Origin: Nonomuraea basaltis
GTDB taxonomy: Bacteria; Actinomycetota; Actinomycetes; Streptosporangiales; Streptosporangiaceae
Assembly (NCBI RefSeq): GCF_005893125.1
Contig: NZ_VCJS01000068.1
Span: 1 to 59,168 of the forward strand
DNA length: 59,168 nucleotides
Direction: 5' to 3'
The translations under genes were made by a program, and so were the position numbers. How positions within the stretch are numbered: the first letter of the stretch is position 1; every line of letters starts with the position of its first letter. The notes under the pieces were generated by a model. The model was given only the letters and a program-made list of their open reading frames with translations. It ran no database searches and was not told where the DNA came from. Shown piece after piece: positions 28,675 to 36,969 of the stretch.

Positions 28675-30387
28675 TCAACCCCGCCGCGCCAGCCCCCGCA
28701 TCGCCCGCGGCGAAATCCTGGACAGGGCATATCCCATTTTGCCTTCCAGGTTGATCGGAACGACCGCCTGATTCCGGTGCACCGCCCGCAGAATGTGCGC
28801 GGCCACCCGCTCGGGCGGGTACCGGCGCCACGCCAGCCCCCGTACGGCCTCCTCCCGCCGGTCCTGCCCCACGTACGTGGCGTGCCGGGCGATGGGGGTG
28901 GACACGAACCCCGGGCAGACGGCGCTGACGCCGATCCCGTGCTCCGCCAGTTCGGCCCCGAGGCAGTCGCTGAGCATCTTCACGGCCGCCTTCGAGACCG
29001 AGTACGCCGGCAGCAGCCGCGACGGCGCGAACGCGGCCAGGGAGGCGACGTTGACGATGTGGCCGCCCTCGCCGCGCTCGGCCATGGCTGCCCCGAACAG
29101 CCTGCAGCCGTGAATCACGCCCCACAGATTGACGTCGATCGTCCTGCGCCAGTCGTCAACCGTATGATCGAAAAAGGGCCCGGCAACGACGATCCCAGCA
29201 TTGTTGACCACAATGTCGGGCACCCCATATTGAGAGATGATATTTCGCGAAAAATCCTCCATCTGATCGATATTCGCGACATCTACCTCTACGGCCCACG
29301 CCGTACCCCCGAGCTCCCCGGCGATGCCGTCGGCGGCCCGCGCCGCGGCCTCGGCGTCGATGTCCGCGCAGACCACCTCGCCCCCGTGCGCGGCGAACGC
29401 CCGCGCCGTGGCCAGCCCGATGCCCGACCCCGCGCCGGTGACCACCACCAGCCGATCCCCGAACGCCCCACGCCGCACCCCCGCCTGCGACCGCCGCAGC
29501 TCCTTCGACGGCGCGGCGCCGTCGACGTGCGCCGCGAATTCGGCGATCATCCCGGCGACGAGATCGGGATGGCTGCGGTGCGCCCAGTGCCCGGCCATGA
29601 TCTTTCGATGCCAGAGCCTGGGCGCCCAGCGCCCGATCGAGGCCAGCAGCGCCGGCGTCACGAAGGTGTCGCGGGCGGCCTCGACGAGTTGCACGGGCAC
29701 GCCGGGCACGCGGGGGTCCTCGCCGGCAGCGCTCCGGGTGCGCGCCCGGAGCGAGGCGCCGCGCATGTTCCGCCGGTAGAGCCACAGCCCGTTGCGCCCG
29801 TCCCTGAGCAGGGTCTCGGCGGGATGTCCGGCCCGCGGCACCGCGCCCTCGGCCCGCAGCCGGCGGTCGAGCAGCAGGGGCACGAGCGAGCGCCACGCCA
29901 GCTCGGGGACCACGGGCGCCAGGAATGCGCCGATGTACCACGATCTCGCCAGCTGCGCGGCGACGTCGCGTCGCCTGCCGTGCCGCACGAAGTGGGCCGT
30001 TTGCCGCAGCCCCGGCCCGCCGACGCTGGTGAACGAGGCCACCCGCTCCCGGACCCCGGGCCGCCCGGCCGCCTCCCACCCCTGCAGCGACCCCCAGTCG
30101 TGCCCGACGAGGTGAACCTTCGGCTTCCCCACGGAGTCGAGCACGGCACACAGGTCATCCATCAGCCGGTCGAGCCCGTAGTCACGCCGGTCCCGCGGCG
30201 CGGTGGACGCCCCGGTCCCGCGCACGTCGTACCGCACCACGTGGAAGCGGTCGCGCAATCGCGCGACCACCTCGTCCCAGACGCGGTGCGTGTCCGGATA
30301 GCCGTGCAGGAGCAGCACAGTCGGGTCGGCCGGGTCGCCGTCCTCGAAGAGCGCCAGCCGCACGTCACCGGACTCGACCCACCGCAT
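28675..30387 (-). CDS. EphD-like alpha/beta-hydrolase fused to SDR
   Basis: This 570-residue two-domain enzyme has an epoxide-hydrolase-like N-terminal half (about 1-290) with LLLHGYPDT, YDVRGTGAS and nucleophile elbow GHDWGS (Asp). The C-terminal half (about 305-570) is an SDR with VTGAGSGIGLA, NNAGI and YSVSKAA. The arrangement and length match mycobacterial EphD, which acts on oxygenated lipids. A strong AGGAGG precedes the ATG at 30387. TetR lies downstream and a palindrome overlaps the promoter region. The lipid substrate is unknown in an organism without obvious mycolates. Confidence 0.9.
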   Translation of the reverse strand: MRWVESGDVRLALFEDGDPADPTVLLLHGYPDTHRVWDEVVARLRDRFHVVRYDVRGTGASTAPRDRRDYGLDRLMDDLCAVLDSVGKPKVHLVGHDWGSLQGWEAAGRPGVRERVASFTSVGGPGLRQTAHFVRHGRRRDVAAQLARSWYIGAFLAPVVPELAWRSLVPLLLDRRLRAEGAVPRAGHPAETLLRDGRNGLWLYRRNMRGASLRARTRSAAGEDPRVPGVPVQLVEAARDTFVTPALLASIGRWAPRLWHRKIMAGHWAHRSHPDLVAGMIAEFAAHVDGAAPSKELRRSQAGVRRGAFGDRLVVVTGAGSGIGLATARAFAAHGGEVVCADIDAEAAARAADGIAGELGGTAWAVEVDVANIDQMEDFSRNIISQYGVPDIVVNNAGIVVAGPFFDHTVDDWRRTIDVNLWGVIHGCRLFGAAMAERGEGGHIVNVASLAAFAPSRLLPAYSVSKAAVKMLSDCLGAELAEHGIGVSAVCPGFVSTPIARHATYVGQDRREEAVRGLAWRRYPPERVAAHILRAVHRNQAVVPINLEGKMGYALSRISPRAMRGLARRG

Positions 30388-30399
30388 CGCGACCTCCTA

Positions 30400-30416
30400 T
30401 TAGACGTGACGTCCAA
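30400..30416 (-). promoter_or_regulatory. candidate TetR operator
   Basis: Read on the minus strand it is TTGGACGTCACGTCTAA, an imperfect palindrome around a central base with one mismatched pair. It ends 13 bases before the fusion gene start, just upstream of the AGGAGG ribosome site, where a TetR repressor could act. Confidence 0.65.
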
Positions 30417-30423
30417 AACTAGC

Positions 30424-31497
30424 CTACGGCCGTGCGGTCAGCCCAGTGCAGGAACGCAGCGCCTTCCAGTCCGCCACCGCCTGGGTCCGGGCTGAGCCCG
30501 TCATCTGGACCGGGACGCCGCCCTGGATGGTGGCCGGGGTCCACTGGTCCTTCAGCACCTTGCGCCCGTTGATGGTCAACGTCAGCACGCCGGTCCTGCC
30601 GGTGGTCGCCGGGTTGGAGTTGTAGAAGATGAAGTTGCCCATGCCGTAGCTGACGTAGGCGTTGTTGAGATATCCGGATCCGAGCAGGATGTGCGCGTGC
30701 CCGCCGACGACCACGTCGGCGCCCGCCTTGACCAGCTTGGGGGCGAGCGAGAGCTGAGCCTGGTTCGGGCACTTCTGCATCTCGGTGCCCCAGTGCAGGT
30801 GGACGATCACGGTGTCGGAGTTCTTGCGCGCCTGCCGTACCGCTCTCAGCAGGCTCGCCTCGTCCTTGGCCGAGGCCAGCCCGCCCTTGTCCGCCGTGGC
30901 CGTCCACGACTGGATGAACTCCGCGTCGAGCACCTGCGTGGCCCCGATGATCGCCACCCGGTTCCCGTTCACGGTCTTCCTGAAGGGCTTGTACGCCTCC
31001 GCCGCGTCCTTCCCGATCCCCACCACGGGGTACTTGCTGCGTTTGATCGCCGCCAGCGAGTCCGCGAGCCCGCTCTCCATGTAGTCCATGCCGTGGTTGT
31101 TCGCCATGGACACGACGTCCACCCCGGCGGCCTTGAGCGCGGTGAACGCGGTAGCGGGCGCCCGGAACGTGAACTGCTTGCCGGGCGCCGGCGTCCCCCC
31201 GGTGGTGATGGCCGTCTCCAGGTTCACCATGGACAAGTCGGCCTTGCGCAGCACGTTCGCGATCGGCCCGAGCGCCGTGCGCGGGTTCGCCAGCCTGGGC
31301 CGCAGGATCCCCTCGAAGTGCACGTCCCCGCCGAAGGAGATCGTGTACGGCCGCCGCTCCCGCGTCGGCTTCTCCGTCGGCGAGGCGGCCGCCTCCTGGC
31401 CCACCTGCTTGCTCTGCGGCTCCTGTTCAGGCGCCGAAGAGCAGGCGGCCAGCGAGGCGAGGACGGCTAACACCGGGACAGCACGGGGGAATCTCAT
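30424..31497 (-). CDS. CapA family metallophosphatase-like lipoprotein
   Basis: This 357-residue exported protein has a lipobox (VLAVLASLAAC, Cys at 19) and a CapA/PgsA-type calcineurin-like fold: ISFGGDVHFEG, LSMVNLETAI, VVSMANNHGMDY, IVHLHWGTEMQ, VVGGHAHILLG and YGMGNFIF. In other bacteria CapA proteins belong to poly-gamma-glutamate synthesis or export, but no capB or capC lies nearby. The role here may instead be in the cell envelope. A ~30-residue low-complexity linker follows the lipid-anchored Cys. Confidence 0.88.
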   Translation of the reverse strand: MRFPRAVPVLAVLASLAACSSAPEQEPQSKQVGQEAAASPTEKPTRERRPYTISFGGDVHFEGILRPRLANPRTALGPIANVLRKADLSMVNLETAITTGGTPAPGKQFTFRAPATAFTALKAAGVDVVSMANNHGMDYMESGLADSLAAIKRSKYPVVGIGKDAAEAYKPFRKTVNGNRVAIIGATQVLDAEFIQSWTATADKGGLASAKDEASLLRAVRQARKNSDTVIVHLHWGTEMQKCPNQAQLSLAPKLVKAGADVVVGGHAHILLGSGYLNNAYVSYGMGNFIFYNSNPATTGRTGVLTLTINGRKVLKDQWTPATIQGGVPVQMTGSARTQAVADWKALRSCTGLTARP

Positions 31498-31573
31498 CTG
31501 CCGCCATTTCCACTCGAATCCTGTCTTTCAGGGATCGAGCATGCCATGCACGGCAAATTACTGGTCAAACTGA

Positions 31574-32419
31574 TTAGCGCGGCAGCGACCCATCGCGGGA
31601 GCAACTCATCAACTTGCTCATAGCGGACCTGGTCTCATCGTCCATCGGCGTGTAGACGATCACCCGGATCTCGGGGACGGCCGTGAGACTGGTCGTGCTG
31701 AAGCGCAGCTCTCCCAGCTCCACGTGCTTGAACGTCTTCACCCTGGGCCCCGGATCGGCCACGTCCTGCCTGGCCCACAACCGGGCGAACTCGGCGCTCT
31801 CCGCACAGAGCCGGCGGACGAAGTCCTGCCAGCACGGGTCGTCGGCGTGCCGGCTGTAGGCGCCCCTGAAGACGGCGACCGCCCGCCCCAGCTCCTGGTC
31901 GCGGTTGAGCAGCACGGTGCTGGGAGCGGGATTGAGGCAGGTCTGCCAGAGCGAGTTCCGCTCCGCCTCGGGCGCGTTGACCAGCTCGGGGAACAGGGCG
32001 GCGTAGGCGTCGTTCCAGGCCAGGGCGTCGCAGCGGCCGTTGGAGACGCAGGCCGGCATGTCGCCGAGCCGGTCCAGGATCCCCCGAAGCTCGGGCGTCA
32101 CCTGGCCGGAGTCCACCGGGGCGGGGACCTCCGCCTGCCCCGCCAGCCGGTAGAGGTGCTGGCGCTCGGCGCTGTCGAGCCGCAACGTGCGCGCGATCGC
32201 GTCGAGCACCTGCGTGCTGGCGTTGATCGGCCGCCCCTGCTCCAGCCACGTGTACCAGGTCACGCCGACCCCGGCCAGCTGCGCGACCTCCTCGCGCCGC
32301 AACCCAGGGGTGCGCCTGCGCGGCCCCGGCGCGAGGTCGACCATCTCGGGGGTGATCCGCTCGCGACGCGTACGCAGGAATGCCGACAGATCTGAACGCT
32401 TCACCTCTGCCACGGTCAT
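31574..32419 (-). CDS. XRE-family regulator with MmyB-like ligand domain
   Basis: This ~281-residue regulator has an N-terminal XRE HTH (TPGLRREEVAQLAGVGVTWY, TWLEQGRPINASTQVLDAIA). The C-terminal MmyB-like (PAS-type) domain shows LAWNDAYAALFPEL and FKHVELGELRFSTTSL. ATG at 32419 is chosen over a GTG six codons upstream. It is divergent from the MFS exporter, with a perfect inverted repeat between them, so it probably controls that gene in response to a small molecule. Confidence 0.88.
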   Translation of the reverse strand: MTVAEVKRSDLSAFLRTRRERITPEMVDLAPGPRRRTPGLRREEVAQLAGVGVTWYTWLEQGRPINASTQVLDAIARTLRLDSAERQHLYRLAGQAEVPAPVDSGQVTPELRGILDRLGDMPACVSNGRCDALAWNDAYAALFPELVNAPEAERNSLWQTCLNPAPSTVLLNRDQELGRAVAVFRGAYSRHADDPCWQDFVRRLCAESAEFARLWARQDVADPGPRVKTFKHVELGELRFSTTSLTAVPEIRVIVYTPMDDETRSAMSKLMSCSRDGSLPR

Positions 32420-32465
32420 CTCTCCACTAGGGGGCACCCGGCAACGCTTATCCAGTTACCGTCAA

Positions 32466-32496
32466 TACCAGTATAAATGGGCTCTCGTTACTGGTA
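32466..32496 (+). promoter_or_regulatory. inverted-repeat operator over MFS promoter
   Basis: TACCAGTA (32466-32473) and TACTGGTA (32489-32496) are exact inverse copies separated by 15 bases. The -10-like TATAAA at 32472-32477 overlaps the left arm, so a regulator bound here would block transcription of the MFS gene. Confidence 0.7.
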
Positions 32497-32521
32497 CTGG
32501 CCGCACGGCAAACTTGCAATT

Positions 32522-33937
32522 ATGCCGCAAACCTCCTCTTTCACCCCTTCTTTGCGCACAAAGCCACAGGAAGGGCCCAGGGCCAGCGGCCTGCTCCTTG
32601 CGATCATCCTCGTGGGGCAGTTCCTGGCCATCCTGAACGTCAACATCGTCAACGTGGCCACCCCGACCATCGAGGCCGATCTGCACTCGTCGGGCGCGGG
32701 CCTGCAGATGATCGTCGCCGGATACACCATCGTCTATGCCGTCTTGCTGATCACTGGAGCCAGGGTCGGCGACCTGTTCGGCTACCGGAACGTGTTCCTC
32801 GGCGGGCTGGCGGCGTTCACGATCACCACGCTCGCCACAGGCCTTGCACCCACGACGGGCTGGCTGGTCGCCTTCCGCCTGCTCCAAGGCGTCGGCGCGG
32901 CGATGATGATGCCGCAGGTCCTGACCCTGATCCAGCGCAATTACCAGGGCGCGGCCCGTGGCCGGGCGATCGGGCTGTGGTCGCTGACGATCAGCGGCGG
33001 CATCGTGATCGGCCAGGCGCTCGGTGGGATCCTGCTGGGCTTCGGGGCGGGCTGGCGGATCGTCTTCCTGGTGCTGGTCCCCATCGGCGCGCTGCTGCTG
33101 GCGACGGGGCTCAAGGTGCTGCCCGCCGACGAGGGCGGCGGCCGGACCGGGCTCGACCCGTGGGGCCTGGTGAGCCTGTCGGCGGCGGTGCTGCTGTTCG
33201 TGGTGCCCCTGGTGCTCGGCCGCGAGCTCGGCTGGCCTCTCTGGGGCTGGATCTCGATGGGGCTGAGCGTGGCGATGTTCGGGGCGTTCGTCCGCATCGA
33301 GCGCTGGGTGACGTCCCGCGGCGGCCGTCCCCTGGTGGACGCACGGGTGCTGCGCGCGCCGGGCATGCGGCCCGGGCTTGCGGTCCTGCTCTTCGGCCCC
33401 GCCACCTGGGGCGCGTTCCTGTTCACCTCTGCCCTGCACCTGCAGGGCGAGCTGCACCTGTCGCCGCTGGCCTCCGGCATGATGCTGGTGCCGTGCGCGC
33501 TGGCCTTCGGCCTGGTCGGGCTCGCCTGGCCGCGCCTGCCCTTCCGGCTGCAGCGTCCCCTGGTGCCGTTCGGCTACGTGGTGGCCGCGCCCGCCTATCT
33601 CGGCCTCGGGCTGGCCGCCGGCGGCGGGCTCGCGTACGCGATCATGAGCGCCCTCATCGGCGCCGGCCTCGGCGTGCAGGTCGCGGTGACCAACATGGCG
33701 ACCGAGCAGGTGGACGGCATGTACGCGGCCGACGCCAGCGGTGCCCTGCTCACCGTCATGCAGCTCGGCCAGGTTATCGGCGTCTCCACGGTGGGAACGC
33801 TGTTCATCGCGCTCAGCCAGGGCCCCGCCACTGCGCCCACCATGTCCGCCTCCTTTGGAGCCTCCGTCGCCATGGCCGCCCTGGCCGTGCTCGCCGGCCT
33901 GAGCTCGATCTTCCTCGTCCGGCGCCGCCACCCATGA
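32522..33937 (+). CDS. MFS drug-efflux transporter (EmrB/QacA type)
   Basis: This ~471-residue transporter has about 14 membrane segments. Family motifs include LNVNIVNVATPTIE (the usual Asp of LDxTIVN is Asn here), RVGDLFGYRNVF (motif A) and RLLQGVGAAMMMPQVL. ATG at 32522 is the first plausible start, because the ATG 45 bases upstream lies inside the -10 box. No Shine-Dalgarno sequence precedes it. It is divergent from the XRE regulator and ends at a bidirectional terminator. Confidence 0.88.
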   Translation: MPQTSSFTPSLRTKPQEGPRASGLLLAIILVGQFLAILNVNIVNVATPTIEADLHSSGAGLQMIVAGYTIVYAVLLITGARVGDLFGYRNVFLGGLAAFTITTLATGLAPTTGWLVAFRLLQGVGAAMMMPQVLTLIQRNYQGAARGRAIGLWSLTISGGIVIGQALGGILLGFGAGWRIVFLVLVPIGALLLATGLKVLPADEGGGRTGLDPWGLVSLSAAVLLFVVPLVLGRELGWPLWGWISMGLSVAMFGAFVRIERWVTSRGGRPLVDARVLRAPGMRPGLAVLLFGPATWGAFLFTSALHLQGELHLSPLASGMMLVPCALAFGLVGLAWPRLPFRLQRPLVPFGYVVAAPAYLGLGLAAGGGLAYAIMSALIGAGLGVQVAVTNMATEQVDGMYAADASGALLTVMQLGQVIGVSTVGTLFIALSQGPATAPTMSASFGASVAMAALAVLAGLSSIFLVRRRHP

Positions 33938-33982
33938 CCTGCCTGAACTTGGACAGAACTACACGGCCACCGGATCTGCCGT

Positions 33983-34010
33983 GCGGCGCGTCCTTTCCAG
34001 GACGCGCCGC
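33983..34010. terminator. bidirectional terminator
   Basis: GCGGCGCGTCC and GGACGCGCCGC form an 11-bp perfect stem with a six-base loop between the convergent MFS and tail-anchored membrane protein genes. Confidence 0.8.
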
Positions 34011-34023
34011 CACGTCACGTCGG

Positions 34024-34464
34024 CTACTCGACCAGCCAGCCGATCACGGCGACCAGCGCGGCCACGATGAGCCCCGCGATGATCCCATGCCATACGTATG
34101 TGCGGAACCAGCCCCACAGGCGCTTGGGCCAGGACTGCGGCCGGATCTCCTCGGCGATCGCGTCCAGGAGACCCTGCGGCGCCTCCCCATGTGCCGTGAC
34201 CTCGATGAAGGGGGAAGGGGCGAAAACGGCCCTGATGCAGATGCGGTAGTCCTCGGTGCGCACCTTTAATTTCACGCTGCGCCCCCCGACGTGCATGAAG
34301 GCACTGCGGAGAGCGGCGGCCTTAATCTTGGTCCCGTCACGGGCCTCGATCTCTGTTTCTTTCGCGGTCTGCTCAAGAAGCTCCTCCACGTTGTACATCG
34401 CGGTGAACAGAGAATCGAGGGACATGATCCACCGACGGTGATACCGGCGCGAATGGTATGCCAT
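34024..34464 (-). CDS. tail-anchored protein of unknown function
   Basis: The product is 146 residues: a basic start (MAYHSRRYHRRW), a soluble domain of ~105 residues with mixed strands (IEARDGTKIKAAALRSAFMH, VKLKVRTEDYRICIRAVFAP) and one C-terminal membrane segment (IIAGLIVAALVAVIGWLV). GGAG lies six bases before the ATG at 34464. The topology suggests a cytoplasmic domain held at the membrane. It has no recognised family and no obvious operon partner. Confidence 0.72.
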   Translation of the reverse strand: MAYHSRRYHRRWIMSLDSLFTAMYNVEELLEQTAKETEIEARDGTKIKAAALRSAFMHVGGRSVKLKVRTEDYRICIRAVFAPSPFIEVTAHGEAPQGLLDAIAEEIRPQSWPKRLWGWFRTYVWHGIIAGLIVAALVAVIGWLVE

Positions 34465-34923
34465 CACGTGCTCCTGGTTGATTAACCAGATGTCAATTAG
34501 TCGATTATGCGGGCATGGCGATATCCGCCATGGTGGTCGTGAATGCATCCCCTTCGCCGTACGAGCTGCCGGGTGCGCGCAGTTCCCGGGAGCTCGTGCC
34601 GCGTCCCGCCCGCTCATCTCGGCGTGGGAGCGGCAGAGAGTCCGGCAGGCGTCCGCCGGGAAATGGACGGGAGCGCCCGCACCTCGATCTCGCCGCTGAT
34701 CCGCGCTGCTACGCGGTCCGCCCAGGGGCGAGATCGGATGGGCGCTCCCCGCCGGCGAACATCGTGTCGGAGGTTGATCATCCGGGGGGATGCTGTGCCA
34801 TGATGTGTACGTCTTCTACGCTCGCCCGAAAGGCGAGCCGGAGCTCAGCTGAGGCCCTGCCGGGCCTTGCGGGGAGCGGCCCTGCGATGTTGCGTCCTCA
34901 ACGTCGCCGGGCCGTTTCTTTCT
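34465..34923. other. 459-bp non-coding stretch
   Basis: This gap lies between the tail-anchored protein gene and the DUF397 gene. The left 80 bases should hold the promoter of the former. I saw no supported gene. The only frame with a plausible ending is an 18-codon one on the plus strand near 34790. It may be a scar at the border of the AICE-like island. Confidence 0.5.
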
Positions 34924-35148
34924 TCAGACGCTCGTCGCGAGTGTCGCCAGGTCGAATTCACCCTCGCGTACGCCGGAGGTGAACGCGGCCCACTCCGCCG
35001 GAGTGAACACCAGAACGGGACCGTCCTGAACCTTGCTGTCACGCAAGGCGACGTTTCCGTCGGAGAGGGGGGCGACCTCGACACAGGCATCTGCGCCATT
35101 GCAGAAGGTGCTCTTCCGCCAAGCCGCCTTCGAAGGGTGGTTGTGCAT
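34924..35148 (-). CDS. DUF397 domain protein
   Basis: This 74-residue protein matches DUF397 throughout: AAWRKSTFCNGADACVEVA, VALRDSKVQDGPVLVFTPAE and WAAFTSGVREGEFDL. These small proteins nearly always accompany an XRE-DUF5753 regulator and act in actinomycete development or in mobile elements, perhaps as its antagonist. The regulator gene lies 55 bases upstream on the same strand. Confidence 0.92.
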   Translation of the reverse strand: MHNHPSKAAWRKSTFCNGADACVEVAPLSDGNVALRDSKVQDGPVLVFTPAEWAAFTSGVREGEFDLATLATSV

Positions 35149-35203
35149 TATCTCCCCAAATAGCTAAAGGGGCTCCATTGCCCCTTGTTGAGGTGGTTCG
35201 TCG

Positions 35204-36067
35204 CTAACGTCGCCACAGCATGGCTTTACGTTGGATGAGCACGCGGGACTCGTCCTCGTCAAGCGCCGCCGCCTTGATGTGATCGAAGGCGGTTTCGTAT
35301 CCGGCCACGCGTTCGAGGTCTTCGACGAAGTGGGCAGTATACAGCTGTTCCAGGTACACAACATCGTCAAATGCCGCAAACTGCAGGTGAATAAAAGTAC
35401 CGGTGTTCACCGGATGGATGGCGTCCAGGGTCAGGACGTGCACACCGACATGCGGTAGCAGGGAAATCTCCAGGAGATGCTCCATCTGCTCGCGCATCAC
35501 CGAGGGCTCTCCGAAGCGGCGCATCAGCGACGCCTCGTCCAGCACGACCGTGAGCCGACAGGGCTCCGGCCGGCGCAGGACGCGCTGCTGCCGATCGAGG
35601 CGGGCCTCGACGCGGCTGCGGACACCACTGTGCGTGATGCGCGCGATGCCCCGGGAGGCCAGGATGACCTCCCGCGCGTAGTCCTCGGTTTGCAGGAGGC
35701 CGGGCACGATGTGTGGTTCCCAGGATCGCTGAGAGACCGCCTCCGCCTCCAACCCGAGGAATCTTGTGTACTCCTCAGGCAGAGCGTCCTCGTAATCTTC
35801 CCACCACCCCCGCTGCTCCGCATCCCGCAACAGGCCGATCAGTTCGTCAAGTTTGTCTCCATCTACGCGATAGAGCTTCACCATGGACTTGATGTCGTCT
35901 GTGCTGGGCATGGTCCTGGCGGCCTCGATGCGGCTGACCTTGCTCGCGGACCAGCCGAGCTCCCTGGCCGCCTTGGCGCCCGTGAGCTTTTGCCGCTCGC
36001 GCAGCAAGCGCAACTCCTGGCCGAGCCGGAGCCTGCGTACCGTGGGACTGCCCTGCTGCGCTGGCAC
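35204..36067 (-). CDS. XRE-family regulator with DUF5753 domain
   Basis: This 287-residue regulator has an N-terminal HTH (LRLLRERQKLTGAKAARELG, WSASKVSRIEAART) and a DUF5753 domain from about 95 (SWEPHIVPGLLQTEDYAREV, YLEQLYTAHFVED). The family includes the developmental regulator WhiJ. The GTG at 36067 has GGAGAG six bases upstream. Together with the DUF397 gene it forms the usual regulator/partner pair. The palindrome at 36155-36165 stands 88 bases upstream, close to a -10-like TAAGAT, so autoregulation is likely. Confidence 0.92.
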   Translation of the reverse strand: MPAQQGSPTVRRLRLGQELRLLRERQKLTGAKAARELGWSASKVSRIEAARTMPSTDDIKSMVKLYRVDGDKLDELIGLLRDAEQRGWWEDYEDALPEEYTRFLGLEAEAVSQRSWEPHIVPGLLQTEDYAREVILASRGIARITHSGVRSRVEARLDRQQRVLRRPEPCRLTVVLDEASLMRRFGEPSVMREQMEHLLEISLLPHVGVHVLTLDAIHPVNTGTFIHLQFAAFDDVVYLEQLYTAHFVEDLERVAGYETAFDHIKAAALDEDESRVLIQRKAMLWRR

Positions 36068-36154
36068 CGTCCGCTCTCCTTGTCGGGAAGGAAGCTGTGG
36101 CGGGAAAGGAGGGTTTGGAGCACGGCTTTCAGGGCCGTTCGCTCAATCTTACAC

Positions 36155-36165
36155 TGCAAGTTGCA
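36155..36165. promoter_or_regulatory. 11-bp palindrome, candidate DUF5753-regulator operator (copy 1)
   Basis: TGCAAGTTGCA is a perfect palindrome around a central base. On the minus strand it is three bases from TAAGAT, a good -10 for the regulator gene. Confidence 0.6.
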
Positions 36166-36300
36166 CGGGTAGTGCCGTCTGGCCTTGCCAGAAGGCTTTC
36201 ATGGAGAGAGCGTGGGAGCAAGACAGGCTCCGTGAAGCTCCCCGGGCTGGTACAGGTTTTCCACCGTTGCCGCCGGTCCAGGAGATTCCGACACTTCTCG

Positions 36301-36311
36301 TGCAAGTTGCA
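36301..36311. promoter_or_regulatory. 11-bp palindrome, candidate DUF5753-regulator operator (copy 2)
   Basis: An identical TGCAAGTTGCA stands 146 bp from copy 1. On the plus strand a -10-like TATGAG follows after eight bases, placing it at a possible promoter for the rightward small genes. Confidence 0.6.
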
Positions 36312-36433
36312 GGGCAAGCTATGAGGCAAGGTGCGAAGAAAAGCAAATCTTCCTTGCTCAAGGTATTGCAGCACGACGGACCTCGGGGGACCATCGGAAT
36401 CAGAAGGGTTTCTCGAGTGTGAGGAGGCCGGGC

Positions 36434-36577
36434 ATGACGACATCGCCGCACGCACCGGGCCTTCCCCAGATGATCGCCCGCACCCCCGCGGGCCGTCTCG
36501 CCGGCAACGTCGCCGTCCCGGAAACGCATCTCATCCCCAGGGAGGCCGCTTGCCGGAAGGACCTCGAAATCACCTGA
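36434..36577 (+). CDS. 47-residue peptide of unknown function
   Basis: The ATG has a very strong ribosome site (GAGGAGG, six bases upstream). The peptide begins MTTSPHAPGLPQMIARTPAG and ends CRKDLEIT. It is not hydrophobic and has one Cys. It is the first frame behind the rightward operator. The case rests on the ribosome site and context, because the sequence matches nothing I know. Confidence 0.45.
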   Translation: MTTSPHAPGLPQMIARTPAGRLAGNVAVPETHLIPREAACRKDLEIT

Positions 36578-36752
36578 AGAGTGCAGCGCTGTGGAATCCA
36601 GCGCCTCAATGCTCATCCGAGCACGAAAAAGGCCGGACCGAGGCTGACCACCAGTTCCCCGCATATGGGCTGCCACCCTGCGACGGAACCGGTCATCAGC
36701 CGTCGGACCGGCAAAGAAGCCACCTCTAGAAATGCCGCGAAAGGGGTCTTCT

Positions 36753-36968
36753 ATGTACTCACAAGGTACCAAGGGACTCAGCCGAATCAAGTCCCGGATC
36801 CGGGAACTCATCGCATGGGCCGATCGCGAAATCTGCATGGAGCCCGACGAATTCGCGCACCGCATCGGCTGGACGGTGACCAGGACGGGCTTCGGTGCCC
36901 GTCGCTACCGGGACCCGCGCTTCGACCAGCTCCGCCTGCCTCGCCGCGTACGCGAGGAGGTGACCTGA
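36753..36968 (+). CDS. small AICE-type protein next to FtsK-like gene
   Basis: The product is 71 residues, with a basic helix (LSRIKSRIRELIAWADREIC) followed by GWTVTRTGFGARRYRDPRFD. The latter motif resembles small proteins encoded just upstream of FtsK/TraB in AICEs. AAAGGGG lies six bases before the ATG at 36753. A start seven codons earlier lacks a ribosome site. The stop is one base before the next start. Confidence 0.62.
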   Translation: MYSQGTKGLSRIKSRIRELIAWADREICMEPDEFAHRIGWTVTRTGFGARRYRDPRFDQLRLPRRVREEVT

Positions 36969-36969
36969 G

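Noticed and set aside
34790..34846. 18-codon plus-strand frame (starts near 34790) ending GEPELS
   Set aside because: It is too short and isolated to support as a gene.
36149..36865. 238-codon minus-strand frame over the small plus-strand genes
   Set aside because: It has no domain, no ribosome site and irregular composition; the plus-strand genes there have strong ribosome sites.
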